A DNA stretch of 64,000 nt from Microbacterium sp. (GTDB lineage: Bacteria > Actinomycetota > Actinomycetes > Actinomycetales > Microbacteriaceae): NCBI RefSeq assembly GCF_031180975.1, contig NZ_JAPSLI010000009.1:1-64000 (forward strand). Direction: 5' to 3'. The translations under genes were made by a program, and so were the position numbers. Below the pieces are notes generated by a model. The model saw only the letters and a list, made by a program, of their open reading frames with translations, made no database searches and was not told the origin of the DNA. Shown here in pieces: positions 28,832 through 37,090 of this stretch; position 1 is the first letter of the stretch; each line of letters opens with the position of its first letter.

Positions 28832-30967
28832 ATGGAGAAGGACCTCAAGACCTGGGAGCGGGCGCGTTGTGCCCTCGAGATCCTCGCTGAAACGGCGCCC
28901 GATGGGCGCTACGTTCCGATTGCGGACATTTGGAGCGAAGCCCTGCTCCGAGTGCCACTGACCGCATACGAATCTGAACCGAATACCAAGAACCGTCCGC
29001 GCGGTGAGACGAACTGGCGCTTCGCTAGCTCCGATTTCGTCGCGGCCGGCTGGCTGCAGAAGAACCCGTCCCTGGCGGGCGAGTGGGCGATCACTCCGAG
29101 CGGGATCGCCGCCCTTGGCGCGCACCCCGGGCAGGATCTCGTTCTTGAAGCGCAGCGGCTCAGTGCCGCCGAGCGAGACCGGAGACGGAATGAAGTCGAA
29201 CGAGCGCTGCCCGAACGATGGGTGAGCGTCGACAACAACCAGCGGAGGCTTCTCGCGGCGGCCGAGGTGATCGTCGACGAGGGCCTTCGCAAAGGGCTTT
29301 CCGCATTCGCACCAGGTCGTGAAGTGTGGACCGCGAAGAACATTCGCGACCTGCACTCCCTATGGACAGCGGCCGCAAAAGAAGACGGCAAGGGCTTCAA
29401 CGCCAACCTCATCCAGCAGCTCGCCGGCGCCTCGGACGACCAGAAGCTCCTCATGGCTGAAGTGCTCGCCTTCCAACTACTGCCGATTGCGAAAGTGATG
29501 GGGCACGCGAAGAAGCGCGAACGTGTCGAGGCGGCGTTGAACATCATGCGGCATCCCGTGGAGATCCCACGCGTGTTCGACATCGCCTTCGCGGGCGGTG
29601 CGTTCAATCCGGGCGTAGGCATGCAGTCGCACGTCAACCATGCGATCACGGTGATCCTCGATGTCCTCCTCGCTTGGACAGAACTGAGCGATGAGGAGCA
29701 ATACCTGGTGCTCGATGATCCGCGAGAGTGGCGAAATCTGGTGTTCGGCACGGATCGCGGATTCCCCACACAGCGCTATGCCTTGATGTACCTCGTTCAT
29801 CCGGGGTTCTTCGGCCCGGTTGTCTCACCCGAACACCGCGACCAGATCCGTACCGCGTTCATCGGCGAGATAGGCGGGGAGTTCTCCGAGGATCCAGATG
29901 CTGATCTGCAAGCAATCGTGATCGCCCTCCAGAAGAAAGAAGGCAAACCGGTTGATCTCTATGGCGACCTCGAGGTTCGCTGGAAGAACAGACCGATTGC
30001 GGTCGCTTCGGAAGACGGTCCAGCCCCGTCACCGCCGACGCTGGACGAGTTCGATCCGCGAGGATTCCTGCCCGAGCACGTCGATCTGGCCGGACTGGCT
30101 GCAGCCACGCACCTCGACCAATCATGGCTCGCCAAAGTCACGAGCGCCCTGCACCGCCGCGGCCAGGTGATTCTCTACGGCCCGCCAGGAACGGGGAAAA
30201 CGTATCTGGCACGCGCCCTGGCCGACCGCCTCGCTAAGCCGGGTAGCGTCGTCAAGCGCATCCAGTTCCATCCGTCGTACACGTACGAGGACTTCTTCGC
30301 GGGATACCGTCCGGTGACGGATGCGGCTGGTCAATTGACGTTCTCCTTGACTCGAGGGCCGTTGCGCGAGATTGCCGACGAAGCGCGCAAGAATCCGGAC
30401 GTGCCGCACGTCCTGATGATCGACGAGATCAATCGGGCGAACCTCAGCAAGGTGTTCGGAGAGCTGTACTACCTGCTCGAGTACCGTAACGACGCGATCG
30501 ACGTCCTGTACGCCGGGTCCGGCGACGACGGTGGAAAGTCCTTTACCTTGCCAGCGAACGTGTTGATCGTCGGGACGATGAACACCGCAGACCGTTCGAT
30601 CGCTCTTCTCGATTCGGCCATGCGTCGACGGTTCTCGTTCTTCGAGTTGCACCCGGATGTCGAGCCACTGAGGGGCATCCTCGACCGATGGACGGCGCAA
30701 CACCACCAGTCTCTGCCGGTCGCCGCGCTGTTCGAACTCTTGAACGCGAGTATTCGTGATCGCGAGGATCGCATCGGACCGAGCCATTTGCTGCGCCAGG
30801 ACGATCTGAGTGAAAACGACCTGCGAGCAGTGTGGGACGAGAGCATCCTTCCGCTCCTAGAGGAACGCCACATCGGGACTGGAGTCGATGTGCATCTGAA
30901 GTACGGACTGGACACACTTCTCGGCCGCATCTCCGCTGTCCCCTCCTCCCGCCCCGCGGAGTCATGA
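28832..30967 (+). CDS. mcrB: McrB-like AAA+ GTPase of a McrBC restriction system
   Basis: A 711-residue protein. The first 400 residues are a variable recognition region with an N-terminal winged-helix-like start (WERARCALEILAETAPDGRY). The motor follows, with Walker A GPPGTGKT near residue 450 and Walker B LMIDEIN near 528. The MNTADRS motif (VGTMNTADRSIALLDSAMRRRF) is diagnostic of McrB. McrB assembles on modified DNA, translocates using GTP and calls in the McrC nuclease. The ATG at 28832 has a GGAGGAG site. Its TGA overlaps the McrC start (ATGA). The target specificity is not predictable; 5-methylcytosine is only the best-known case. Confidence 0.92.
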   Translation: MEKDLKTWERARCALEILAETAPDGRYVPIADIWSEALLRVPLTAYESEPNTKNRPRGETNWRFASSDFVAAGWLQKNPSLAGEWAITPSGIAALGAHPGQDLVLEAQRLSAAERDRRRNEVERALPERWVSVDNNQRRLLAAAEVIVDEGLRKGLSAFAPGREVWTAKNIRDLHSLWTAAAKEDGKGFNANLIQQLAGASDDQKLLMAEVLAFQLLPIAKVMGHAKKRERVEAALNIMRHPVEIPRVFDIAFAGGAFNPGVGMQSHVNHAITVILDVLLAWTELSDEEQYLVLDDPREWRNLVFGTDRGFPTQRYALMYLVHPGFFGPVVSPEHRDQIRTAFIGEIGGEFSEDPDADLQAIVIALQKKEGKPVDLYGDLEVRWKNRPIAVASEDGPAPSPPTLDEFDPRGFLPEHVDLAGLAAATHLDQSWLAKVTSALHRRGQVILYGPPGTGKTYLARALADRLAKPGSVVKRIQFHPSYTYEDFFAGYRPVTDAAGQLTFSLTRGPLREIADEARKNPDVPHVLMIDEINRANLSKVFGELYYLLEYRNDAIDVLYAGSGDDGGKSFTLPANVLIVGTMNTADRSIALLDSAMRRRFSFFELHPDVEPLRGILDRWTAQHHQSLPVAALFELLNASIRDREDRIGPSHLLRQDDLSENDLRAVWDESILPLLEERHIGTGVDVHLKYGLDTLLGRISAVPSSRPAES

Positions 30968-32169
30968 ACGGCCAGTCAGTCGGCGCACGCGTCACGGAGG
31001 TTTCTGAGAAGGGCGAATCCATTGTCGCGCTCACCCCGTCGCAGGCGGCCAGGCTGCAGGAACTGAGGTTCTGTCGCGTTTCGCCGACATCCGATGCGGG
31101 GGTTTGGCGCGTCTCCGACGTGAACCGGGTCGGCGTAGTCGCGATCGACGATGTCCGAGTCGTCGTTCGTCCGAAGACACCGCTACGCAGTCTCATCTTC
31201 ATGGCTTCGTACGCTGGGCTGCAGGCGAACGTGCAGGATGCGGCGTTCGATTTCGACACGGATCACCATCTGCCGTCTGCGCTGGCGACGGCGCTCGTCC
31301 ACGCAGCGATGGCAGCCACCAGCCGAGGTCTACTCAAGGGGTACGTACCCGTCGAGGAGACGGGCACCGTGATCCGCGGTCGGTGGGACATCGCACGGCA
31401 GCTCAAAACGCGCCCGGGCCTGCCCGTGCCCGTCGAACTCCTCTACGACGACTTCACCGAGGATGTTCCCGAGAACCGCATTCTGAAGTCGGCGCTGCTC
31501 GCGCTCATGCGTTTGGAGCAGCTTCCCGAACGGATCGCGGGTGACGTAGGCACCGCGCTGGCACAGTTCTCCGACATCACAGCGCTGCCTGCGGGGCTCA
31601 CGATTACGATGCCTCCGGTTACCAGGCTGAACATTCATTACCGGCCGGCGCTGCACTTGGCGCGATGGATTCTTGAAGCCACGTCGTGGGCGCACGCGGA
31701 GGGGGCGAACTCGGGTTCCGCTTTTCTGCTGAACGTCGCCAAGGTGTACGAGGACTTCGTCGGGTGCGTCCTCCGGGAGACCCTGAAGCCGAGCGGATTC
31801 GATGTCGATCTCCAAAAGTCGGATTGGCGCCTCGATGCGGATGGACGGATCCGCATGCGTCCTGACATCGTGATCTCGCGTGCAGGCCGCGTCCTCACAG
31901 TCGCCGACACGAAGTACAAGGTGTGGGGCAGCGACGACGGTTCTCCGCCCAACGCAGATGTCTACCAATCGTTGGCGTACGCAGTGACCGCGGATGTACG
32001 AGAAGTACATCTTCTGTATGTGTCCGGTGACGTGGCGCCGAGGCGCTACGACATCCCACCGACGGGAACGACAGTCATCGCGCATGCTGTCGACTTGAGT
32101 GGCGAACCAGCCGAGCTGGTCGAGCGGGTCAGAGCGTTGGGCGCCTCCCTCGCGCCCGTCGAGGAGTGA
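30964..32169 (+). CDS. mcrC: McrC-like nuclease subunit of a McrBC restriction system
   Basis: A 401-residue partner of McrB. The N-terminal region contains the McrC pattern VRPKTPLRSLIFMASYA, and the middle has YVPVEETGTVIRGRWDI and FTEDVPENRILKSALL. The C-terminal PD-(D/E)xK nuclease is seen as RPDIVI followed by VADTKYK (about residues 299-320). Its catalytic pair is Asp...Asp-Thr-Lys. The start overlaps mcrB by 4 bp, so the subunits are made together. This is a complete two-gene type IV-like restriction module at the edge of a defence cluster. Confidence 0.92.
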   Translation: MNGQSVGARVTEVSEKGESIVALTPSQAARLQELRFCRVSPTSDAGVWRVSDVNRVGVVAIDDVRVVVRPKTPLRSLIFMASYAGLQANVQDAAFDFDTDHHLPSALATALVHAAMAATSRGLLKGYVPVEETGTVIRGRWDIARQLKTRPGLPVPVELLYDDFTEDVPENRILKSALLALMRLEQLPERIAGDVGTALAQFSDITALPAGLTITMPPVTRLNIHYRPALHLARWILEATSWAHAEGANSGSAFLLNVAKVYEDFVGCVLRETLKPSGFDVDLQKSDWRLDADGRIRMRPDIVISRAGRVLTVADTKYKVWGSDDGSPPNADVYQSLAYAVTADVREVHLLYVSGDVAPRRYDIPPTGTTVIAHAVDLSGEPAELVERVRALGASLAPVEE

Positions 32170-32270
32170 TGCTCGACATCGGTCGCTCGGCATCACGCCA
32201 CATGCCGTGAGTCAGCGCTTGCCGAATCGGGGGCCCTCAGATGGAGGCTCGCGCTGGTACCGTCGGCGTC

Positions 32271-32609
32271 ATGCCGTCGCCCGACACCGTCGCCGCTCTC
32301 CGCACCTTCGTCGCCGAGCGCGATTGGGACCAATTCCACACTCCCGAGAACCTCGCGAAGAGCATCTCGATCGAGGCCGGCGAGCTGCTCGAGTGCTTTC
32401 AGTGGACTCCGACGCCGGACCCGCAGCGAGTCGAGGAGGAGCTCGCGGACGTCCTCACTTACTGCATCCACCTGGCGAACAAGCTCGGGGTGGATCTGGA
32501 CGAGATCGTGATGCGGAAGCTTGACCAGACCCGCGTGAAGTATCCAGCCGACCGTTCCCGGGGGACGAGCGCGAAGTACACCGAGCTGTCGGACGGGCGT
32601 GAGCCATGA
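32271..32609 (+). CDS. MazG-like nucleotide pyrophosphohydrolase
   Basis: A 112-residue all-helical NTP pyrophosphatase. The motif SIEAGELLECFQW with its Glu pair, then EEELADVLTYCIHLANKLGVDLDEI, gives the EExxE...ExxD metal site of MazG-type enzymes. KYPADRSRGTSAKY is the usual C-terminal end of the small iMazG group. Such enzymes hydrolyse nucleoside triphosphates, including damaged ones or alarmone. ATG 32271 is chosen; an in-frame ATG ten codons upstream (32241) is less like the family. The stop overlaps the start of the GIY-YIG/DUF2075 gene (ATGA), so the two are a coupled pair inside the defence cluster. Confidence 0.88.
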   Translation: MPSPDTVAALRTFVAERDWDQFHTPENLAKSISIEAGELLECFQWTPTPDPQRVEEELADVLTYCIHLANKLGVDLDEIVMRKLDQTRVKYPADRSRGTSAKYTELSDGREP

Positions 32610-34357
32610 GTTTCCGCGTCCGGCACATCGCCTTCGACCGCGCCCGCGTCGACGACTGGGCGAGAAATGATGAGCAGCACACGAACTGGCCCGTCGTCTA
32701 CGTGATCGACGGTGCGCGCCGGCGCCGCACGCCGGCACTCTACGTGGGTGAGACCACCAGCGCCCATAAGCGGCTCCGTCAGCATCTGGCGAGCTCGAAG
32801 ACGCAAGAGGGTCTGGAGAGCATCCGAGTCGTCATCGACGACACTTACAACAAGTCGGTCTGCCTGGACCTCGAGTCGCACCTGATCCGCTGGTTCCACG
32901 GCGATGGCCGTTTCCATATCCTCAATGGCAACGACGGCCTGACCGATGCTCGCTACTACGACCGCGAGATCTACCGCGAGTCCTTCCGGGATGTGTTCGA
33001 AGCCTTGCGCGCTGAGGGGCTCTTCTCGCGCAGCATCCCGCAGATCGAGAACACCGACCTGTTCAAGCTCTCGCCTTTCAAAGCGCTCACCGATGATCAG
33101 GCGATCGCCGTTGAAGACATCATCGACGGCCTGCTCACCGATCTGCAGAATCCCGAGGCCCGTTCGACTCTTGTCGTGCAGGGTGATCCCGGAACCGGCA
33201 AGACGATCATCGCGATCTTCCTGATGAAGCTTCTTGTCGACATCCGCGACTTCGACGACCACGACGACATCGAACCGAACTCGATGTTCGCTGAGCTCTT
33301 CACCCCGGAGAACCGCGACCTGCTGAGCGAACTGAAGATGGCGCTCGTCATCCCGCAGCAATCCCTGCGGGAATCGGTGAGGAAAGTCTTCAAGAAGACA
33401 CCGAGACTCGACCCGAAGATGGTGCTCACGCCGTTCCAGGTCGGCGAATCGGATGCCGTGTACGACCTCATCCTCGTCGACGAGACTCACCGGCTGAACC
33501 AGCGCGCGAACCAGGCTTCGGGCGTGCAGAACAAGAAGTTCGGCGTGATAAATGAGCGGCTGTTCGGTACGGACGACCCTCGCTACACCCAGCTCGACTG
33601 GGTCAAGGCACGCAGCCGTCACCGGCTTCTGCTCGTGGACGGCGCGCAGAGCGTGCGTCCACACGATCTCTCGCCCGTTGTCCTGGCGGCCGAACTGGCC
33701 GCCGCCCGGAACTCGCACCGGCACTACCCGCTCACAACGCAGATGCGCGTTAAAGCGGGGTCGGACTACGTCGAGTACATTCGGGGTCTTCTGCGCGGCG
33801 AAAGCCCGCAGCGACCCGACCTCGGAGATTACGATCTGCGCTTCTTCGACGATCTCAGCGAGATGCGACGCGCCATTCGTGAGCGTGACGCGGAGGTGGG
33901 TCTCTCGCGCCTCGTCGCCGGATACGCCTGGGACTGGAAATCGCATCCGAAGCGGGATCCTTCGGCATTCGACATCGAGATCGATGGCGAGCGGTTGCGG
34001 TGGAACAGCACCGACAAGGACTGGATCAATTCAGCCGGCTCGCTCGAAGAGGTCGGAAGCATCCACACCGTCCAGGGCTACGACCTCAATTACGCCGGCG
34101 TGATCATCGGCCCGGACCTGCGCCTGTCCGAATCCGGCGAGATCGTCGCCGATCGGGAGGCGTACCGCGACAAGAAGGGCAAAGAGGACACGGGGCATCT
34201 CAAAGGTGCGTTCAGTGACGACGATCTCCTCGTGTTCATCCGCAACATCTACGGCGTGCTGCTCACGCGAGGGATGCTCGGCACCTACGTGTACGTCTGC
34301 GATTCACGATTGCGAATCGTGTTCCGCGAACTGCTCGCTCACCCCGGCCGCATCTAG
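32606..34357 (+). CDS. GIY-YIG nuclease domain fused to DUF2075 P-loop helicase-like protein
   Basis: A 583-residue two-part protein. Residues 28-100 form a GIY-YIG-type nuclease: VVYVIDG and LYVGETTSAHKRLRQHL, then the conserved Glu in LDLESHLI. From residue 160 on it is a superfamily-1-like P-loop protein (DUF2075). Walker A GDPGTGKT is near 193, Walker B LILVDETH near 289, and GSIHTVQGYDLNYAGVIIG is the helicase motif near the end. It is translationally coupled to the MazG-like gene and follows McrBC on the same strand. By inference it is a defence or RNA/DNA-processing effector; its target is unknown. Confidence 0.85.
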   Translation: MSFRVRHIAFDRARVDDWARNDEQHTNWPVVYVIDGARRRRTPALYVGETTSAHKRLRQHLASSKTQEGLESIRVVIDDTYNKSVCLDLESHLIRWFHGDGRFHILNGNDGLTDARYYDREIYRESFRDVFEALRAEGLFSRSIPQIENTDLFKLSPFKALTDDQAIAVEDIIDGLLTDLQNPEARSTLVVQGDPGTGKTIIAIFLMKLLVDIRDFDDHDDIEPNSMFAELFTPENRDLLSELKMALVIPQQSLRESVRKVFKKTPRLDPKMVLTPFQVGESDAVYDLILVDETHRLNQRANQASGVQNKKFGVINERLFGTDDPRYTQLDWVKARSRHRLLLVDGAQSVRPHDLSPVVLAAELAAARNSHRHYPLTTQMRVKAGSDYVEYIRGLLRGESPQRPDLGDYDLRFFDDLSEMRRAIRERDAEVGLSRLVAGYAWDWKSHPKRDPSAFDIEIDGERLRWNSTDKDWINSAGSLEEVGSIHTVQGYDLNYAGVIIGPDLRLSESGEIVADREAYRDKKGKEDTGHLKGAFSDDDLLVFIRNIYGVLLTRGMLGTYVYVCDSRLRIVFRELLAHPGRI

Positions 34358-34469
34358 GCGGCGCCCCCGCTCCCGCCCGGCCGGGACTGCAGATGTCGAT
34401 CTTCCGCCGAACATCGGCCCGAACGTCCGTGCTCCAGGGCATCATGTCTCTCGACGAGAGGAGCGCGCG

Positions 34470-35126
34470 ATGGAGCAGCCGTTTCAAGGGGCGAGCATGC
34501 CCGGGCCCTCGCCTGAATCAGTGAGACGTGCGCTCAGGCGATGGCAACTGCACGACTGGCATGTTCGCAAGACTCCTCTGGTCGCACAGGATGACGGCAC
34601 CCATATCGACGTACCGAAGCACTCCGCTGTGATCCGCGACGTCCCCGGTGGCCTCCCCATCGCACTCGGCACGATCGGTCGCCGGAACACTCCCATCCAA
34701 AATGAAGAACTCGCCGATCTCATCATGCGGATCCTCAGCCTCATTAGCGTGGACTTCGTCGATGCTGGATACACGGGCCTGGGTGAGCAGGTGTTTCTGG
34801 TCTGCGACATTCCGTCAGGGTTCGTCGTCATCTCCGACCAGCCCACGAAGCCACCCACTCGTGGCGACTTCGAAGTGGTAGCTGTGAACCGTCACGACGG
34901 CGGTGCTCTGTGGTTCCACGTGGTCCCCCGGGGCACGTGGAAGACTGCGCTGCGTCCGCTCTTCGACCCGCGCAGCGCTGACCCTCCCGCCACGCGCGCG
35001 CTCAAGGAGCATGCACTGTCGAGCACTCGCCTCAGACACAACGCGTCGCGCGCGGGCATCGCCACGAAGCTGCGTGCTGACCTTCGGTTGGATCGGGAAG
35101 GCGGTGGACCGTTGCGGGACCTGTGA
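34470..35126 (+). CDS. protein of unknown function in the defence cluster
   Basis: A 218-residue soluble protein with no recognised domain. It is basic at the N-terminus (VRRALRRWQLHDWHVRK) and has a beta-rich middle (IPSGFVVISDQPTKPPTRGDFEVVAVN). The Arg/Lys-rich tail suggests nucleic-acid contact. ATG 34470 has a GAGAGGAG site 5-12 bases upstream. It follows the GIY-YIG/DUF2075 gene by 112 bp on the same strand and may belong to that unit. No signal peptide or membrane segment is present. Confidence 0.65.
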   Translation: MEQPFQGASMPGPSPESVRRALRRWQLHDWHVRKTPLVAQDDGTHIDVPKHSAVIRDVPGGLPIALGTIGRRNTPIQNEELADLIMRILSLISVDFVDAGYTGLGEQVFLVCDIPSGFVVISDQPTKPPTRGDFEVVAVNRHDGGALWFHVVPRGTWKTALRPLFDPRSADPPATRALKEHALSSTRLRHNASRAGIATKLRADLRLDREGGGPLRDL

Positions 35127-35168
35127 TGGCTGAACCGTAGCCTCCATCAGGCCACGTCCGCCCATGCT

Positions 35169-35573
35169 CTACGTGATACCCCTCCTCGTACTCGCCGCCT
35201 CGATCCCCTTCAGCTTCTTCGCATCCCCGCGCGACTGCACCGCCCGCCGGTAGGCGCGGCGGATCTCCCGCACGACCAGTTCCGTCAGGTACTCCCACGG
35301 ATCGGCGGTGACCATCATCCAGGTGTGCCGTGCACCCCAGGCGTGGTCTTCGACGACCTCGAGCGCGACAGCGGCAATCCCCTGCGGGTCGAGCACAGTG
35401 CCGATGTCGGCGAGCAGACGGCGCTCGACCTCGGGCGCGACCCGGCGCAGGGCCTGTTCGCGGAAACGCTCGCGCGCATCGTCATCGACCTCACGACCCC
35501 CAAAGAGGCCGCCGGCGCGCAGCGAGGAGAGGAAGTTGCGGAGCTCGTCATTGCTCCAGATGTGTTCGGGCAT
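35169..35573 (-). CDS. small protein of unknown function
   Basis: A 134-residue, largely helical charged protein (MPEHIWSNDELRNFLSSLRA at the start). The centre, EVERRLLADIGTVLDPQGIA, and the C-terminal basic region (RRAYRRAVQSRGDAKK) do not match a family I know. The ATG at 35573 has an AGGAG site 11 bases upstream. It is convergent with the preceding unknown gene and divergent from the DUF2786 gene. Its reading frame has strong GC bias at third positions, supporting a real gene. Confidence 0.65.
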   Translation of the reverse strand: MPEHIWSNDELRNFLSSLRAGGLFGGREVDDDARERFREQALRRVAPEVERRLLADIGTVLDPQGIAAVALEVVEDHAWGARHTWMMVTADPWEYLTELVVREIRRAYRRAVQSRGDAKKLKGIEAASTRRGIT

Positions 35574-35901
35574 GGCAGTGCACTCCTGTCGTAGGCAAAA
35601 GAAAAGAAGAGAGGAACGGCTCGCAACTACAGCTGCGTGTCTTCTTGCTCCAATAGCCCGCGACGGGTGTCGACCGCAGTCCCGGCACGTCGATCGGCGC
35701 CGCTTAGGGCGCGGATGCGAAGACGGATGCCGGACACGAGACTCGACGGTAGACCCGGGGCGCCGAAGGTGTCAACAGTGTCACCGGATCCCCCTGCACA
35801 ACCACCACCCGCACTCGAGTTCTCCACCGTCCCCGGCGCCTGCCCCTTCCCATGGGGGTGCCCCCTCCGAGGATGAACGCATCCCGACCGGAGGAGGAGT
35901 C
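35574..35901. other. 328-bp intergenic region, no feature identified
   Basis: The stretch between the divergent unknown gene and the DUF2786 gene includes an A/G-rich patch (GCAAAAGAAAAGAAGAGAGG) next to the unknown gene. No RNA gene, palindrome or convincing ORF was recognised. Confidence 0.4.
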
Positions 35902-36609
35902 ATGACCGAGAGCAAGGTAGACCTGATCGCGAAACTGCTGGCCAAGGCGGAGAGCACCACGCCTGAAGAGGCTGAGGCCCTGACCGAGCACGCCGAGCGC
36001 CTGATGGTGAAGTACGGCATCGAGCAGGCGCGCCTCGACGAGCGACGCGCGCGGCTGGGCCGCGAGCAGGAGGAGATCAAGACCGAGCGGATGCTGTTCA
36101 GCGGCGCGTACGCCCGCGACATCCGCGAGCTCGGCGCAGGGATCGCCGCCGCACTCGGCACGCTCCGCGCGCTGTACGGCAGGCACTCCGACGGCGAGTC
36201 GGTGCTGTATCTCGTCGGGCACGCGTCCGACGTGGCGCAGGCTCGACTGCTCACCACCAGCCTGCAGGTGCAGGCCATGGTCGCCATGCGCGCCTGGTGG
36301 TCAGTCGAGCGTCACCGCTACCACTGGTTCCCCGAGAGCGACAAGCGTCGCGCGCGCAGCGGATTCGTCCGCGGATTCGGCGCGGGCGCCGCGGAACGCA
36401 TCCGGCAGAACCGACGGGCGATCGTCGAGGAGGCCGGGAACGGCACCGAACTCGTGCTCGCCGCCCGTCGTGATCGCGTCGATGCCGCCGTCGCCGCCAT
36501 GTCGACCAGGCGGGCACGGTCACGCGAAGGAGCCGACCCCGCCGCGTACTACAGCGGCCGTCAGGTCGGGCTTGATGCGAACACCGGCGAGAGCACCCTC
36601 CCGCGGTGA
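35902..36609 (+). CDS. DUF2786 domain protein
   Basis: A 235-residue protein. The start KVDLIAKLLAKAESTTPEEA, followed by EALTEHAERLMVKYGIE, is the DUF2786 signature (residues 4-45). A second helical region with WWSVERHRYHWFPESDKRRA and an Arg-rich stretch follows. The family is found in actinobacteria and phages, with no established function. The ATG at 35902 has a strong GGAGGAGG site. It lies alone and is not in an obvious operon. Confidence 0.85.
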   Translation: MTESKVDLIAKLLAKAESTTPEEAEALTEHAERLMVKYGIEQARLDERRARLGREQEEIKTERMLFSGAYARDIRELGAGIAAALGTLRALYGRHSDGESVLYLVGHASDVAQARLLTTSLQVQAMVAMRAWWSVERHRYHWFPESDKRRARSGFVRGFGAGAAERIRQNRRAIVEEAGNGTELVLAARRDRVDAAVAAMSTRRARSREGADPAAYYSGRQVGLDANTGESTLPR

Positions 36610-37090
36610 ACCCCGGTTCGCCCCAGCGGCGCGACGTGTAGGCGAGCGCGGCCTGCGCACCCACGGCGATCTCATCTGGCAGTCAGAACACCAGGCGCCG
36701 ATACTCGGCGCGGGCCTTCATCCCATCGATGATCTCCACTTCGCCGTCATCCACATCAGCAGGACGCTCCAGCAACCGTCCTGCGATATTCAGTCCGATC
36801 CGCAGCTCCCGTATTACGTACTACGTAAGTAATCAACCCTGAGTGTGACGTCTACCGGAACCCGAGCGTGACTGCCGCGAGACTTGCCTTCGAGCATGAG
36901 ACATGCCACCATCCGTCCCGTCTCACGCTGGAAGGCAAGTCTCACGCCCAGGTCGCACGCCCCCCAACCCGCGCGACCGCTAGTCTCACGCCCCCAACTC
37001 TCACGCCCGCCAAGCCACGCGCCACCGCACATCCGGAACCGCCCCCACCGCACCCCGGCGCCGTCGCACGCCTCGCCTACACTCGCACCC
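36610..37090. other. 481-bp intergenic region with palindromes
   Basis: Besides the possible gene remnant, it holds the perfect palindrome TTACGTA-C-TACGTAA (36814-36828). GAGACTTGCCTTC (36879-36891) is inverted at 36931-36943 as GAAGGCAAGTCTC, and TGAGAC/GTCTCA nests inside. The word TCTCACGCC recurs three times to 37010. This looks like another repeat family; the promoter of the next gene must lie in the last 80 bp. Confidence 0.55.
36683..36812 (-). pseudogene. possible 3' remnant of an unknown gene
   Basis: About 43 codons are open on the minus strand, reading ELRIGLNIAGRLLERPADVD then DGEVEIIDGMKARAEYRRLV before a TGA at 36685-36683. No ATG, GTG or TTG start lies between the upstream TAG and the body of the sequence, so the 5' part is missing. 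It ends abruptly at the palindrome TTACGTA-C-TACGTAA (36814-36828). The family is not recognised, and chance is possible. Confidence 0.3.

Noticed and set aside
32606-34357. Homing endonuclease reading of the GIY-YIG domain
   Set aside because: No intron or intein context is present, and the domain is fused to a P-loop helicase-like region in a defence cluster.
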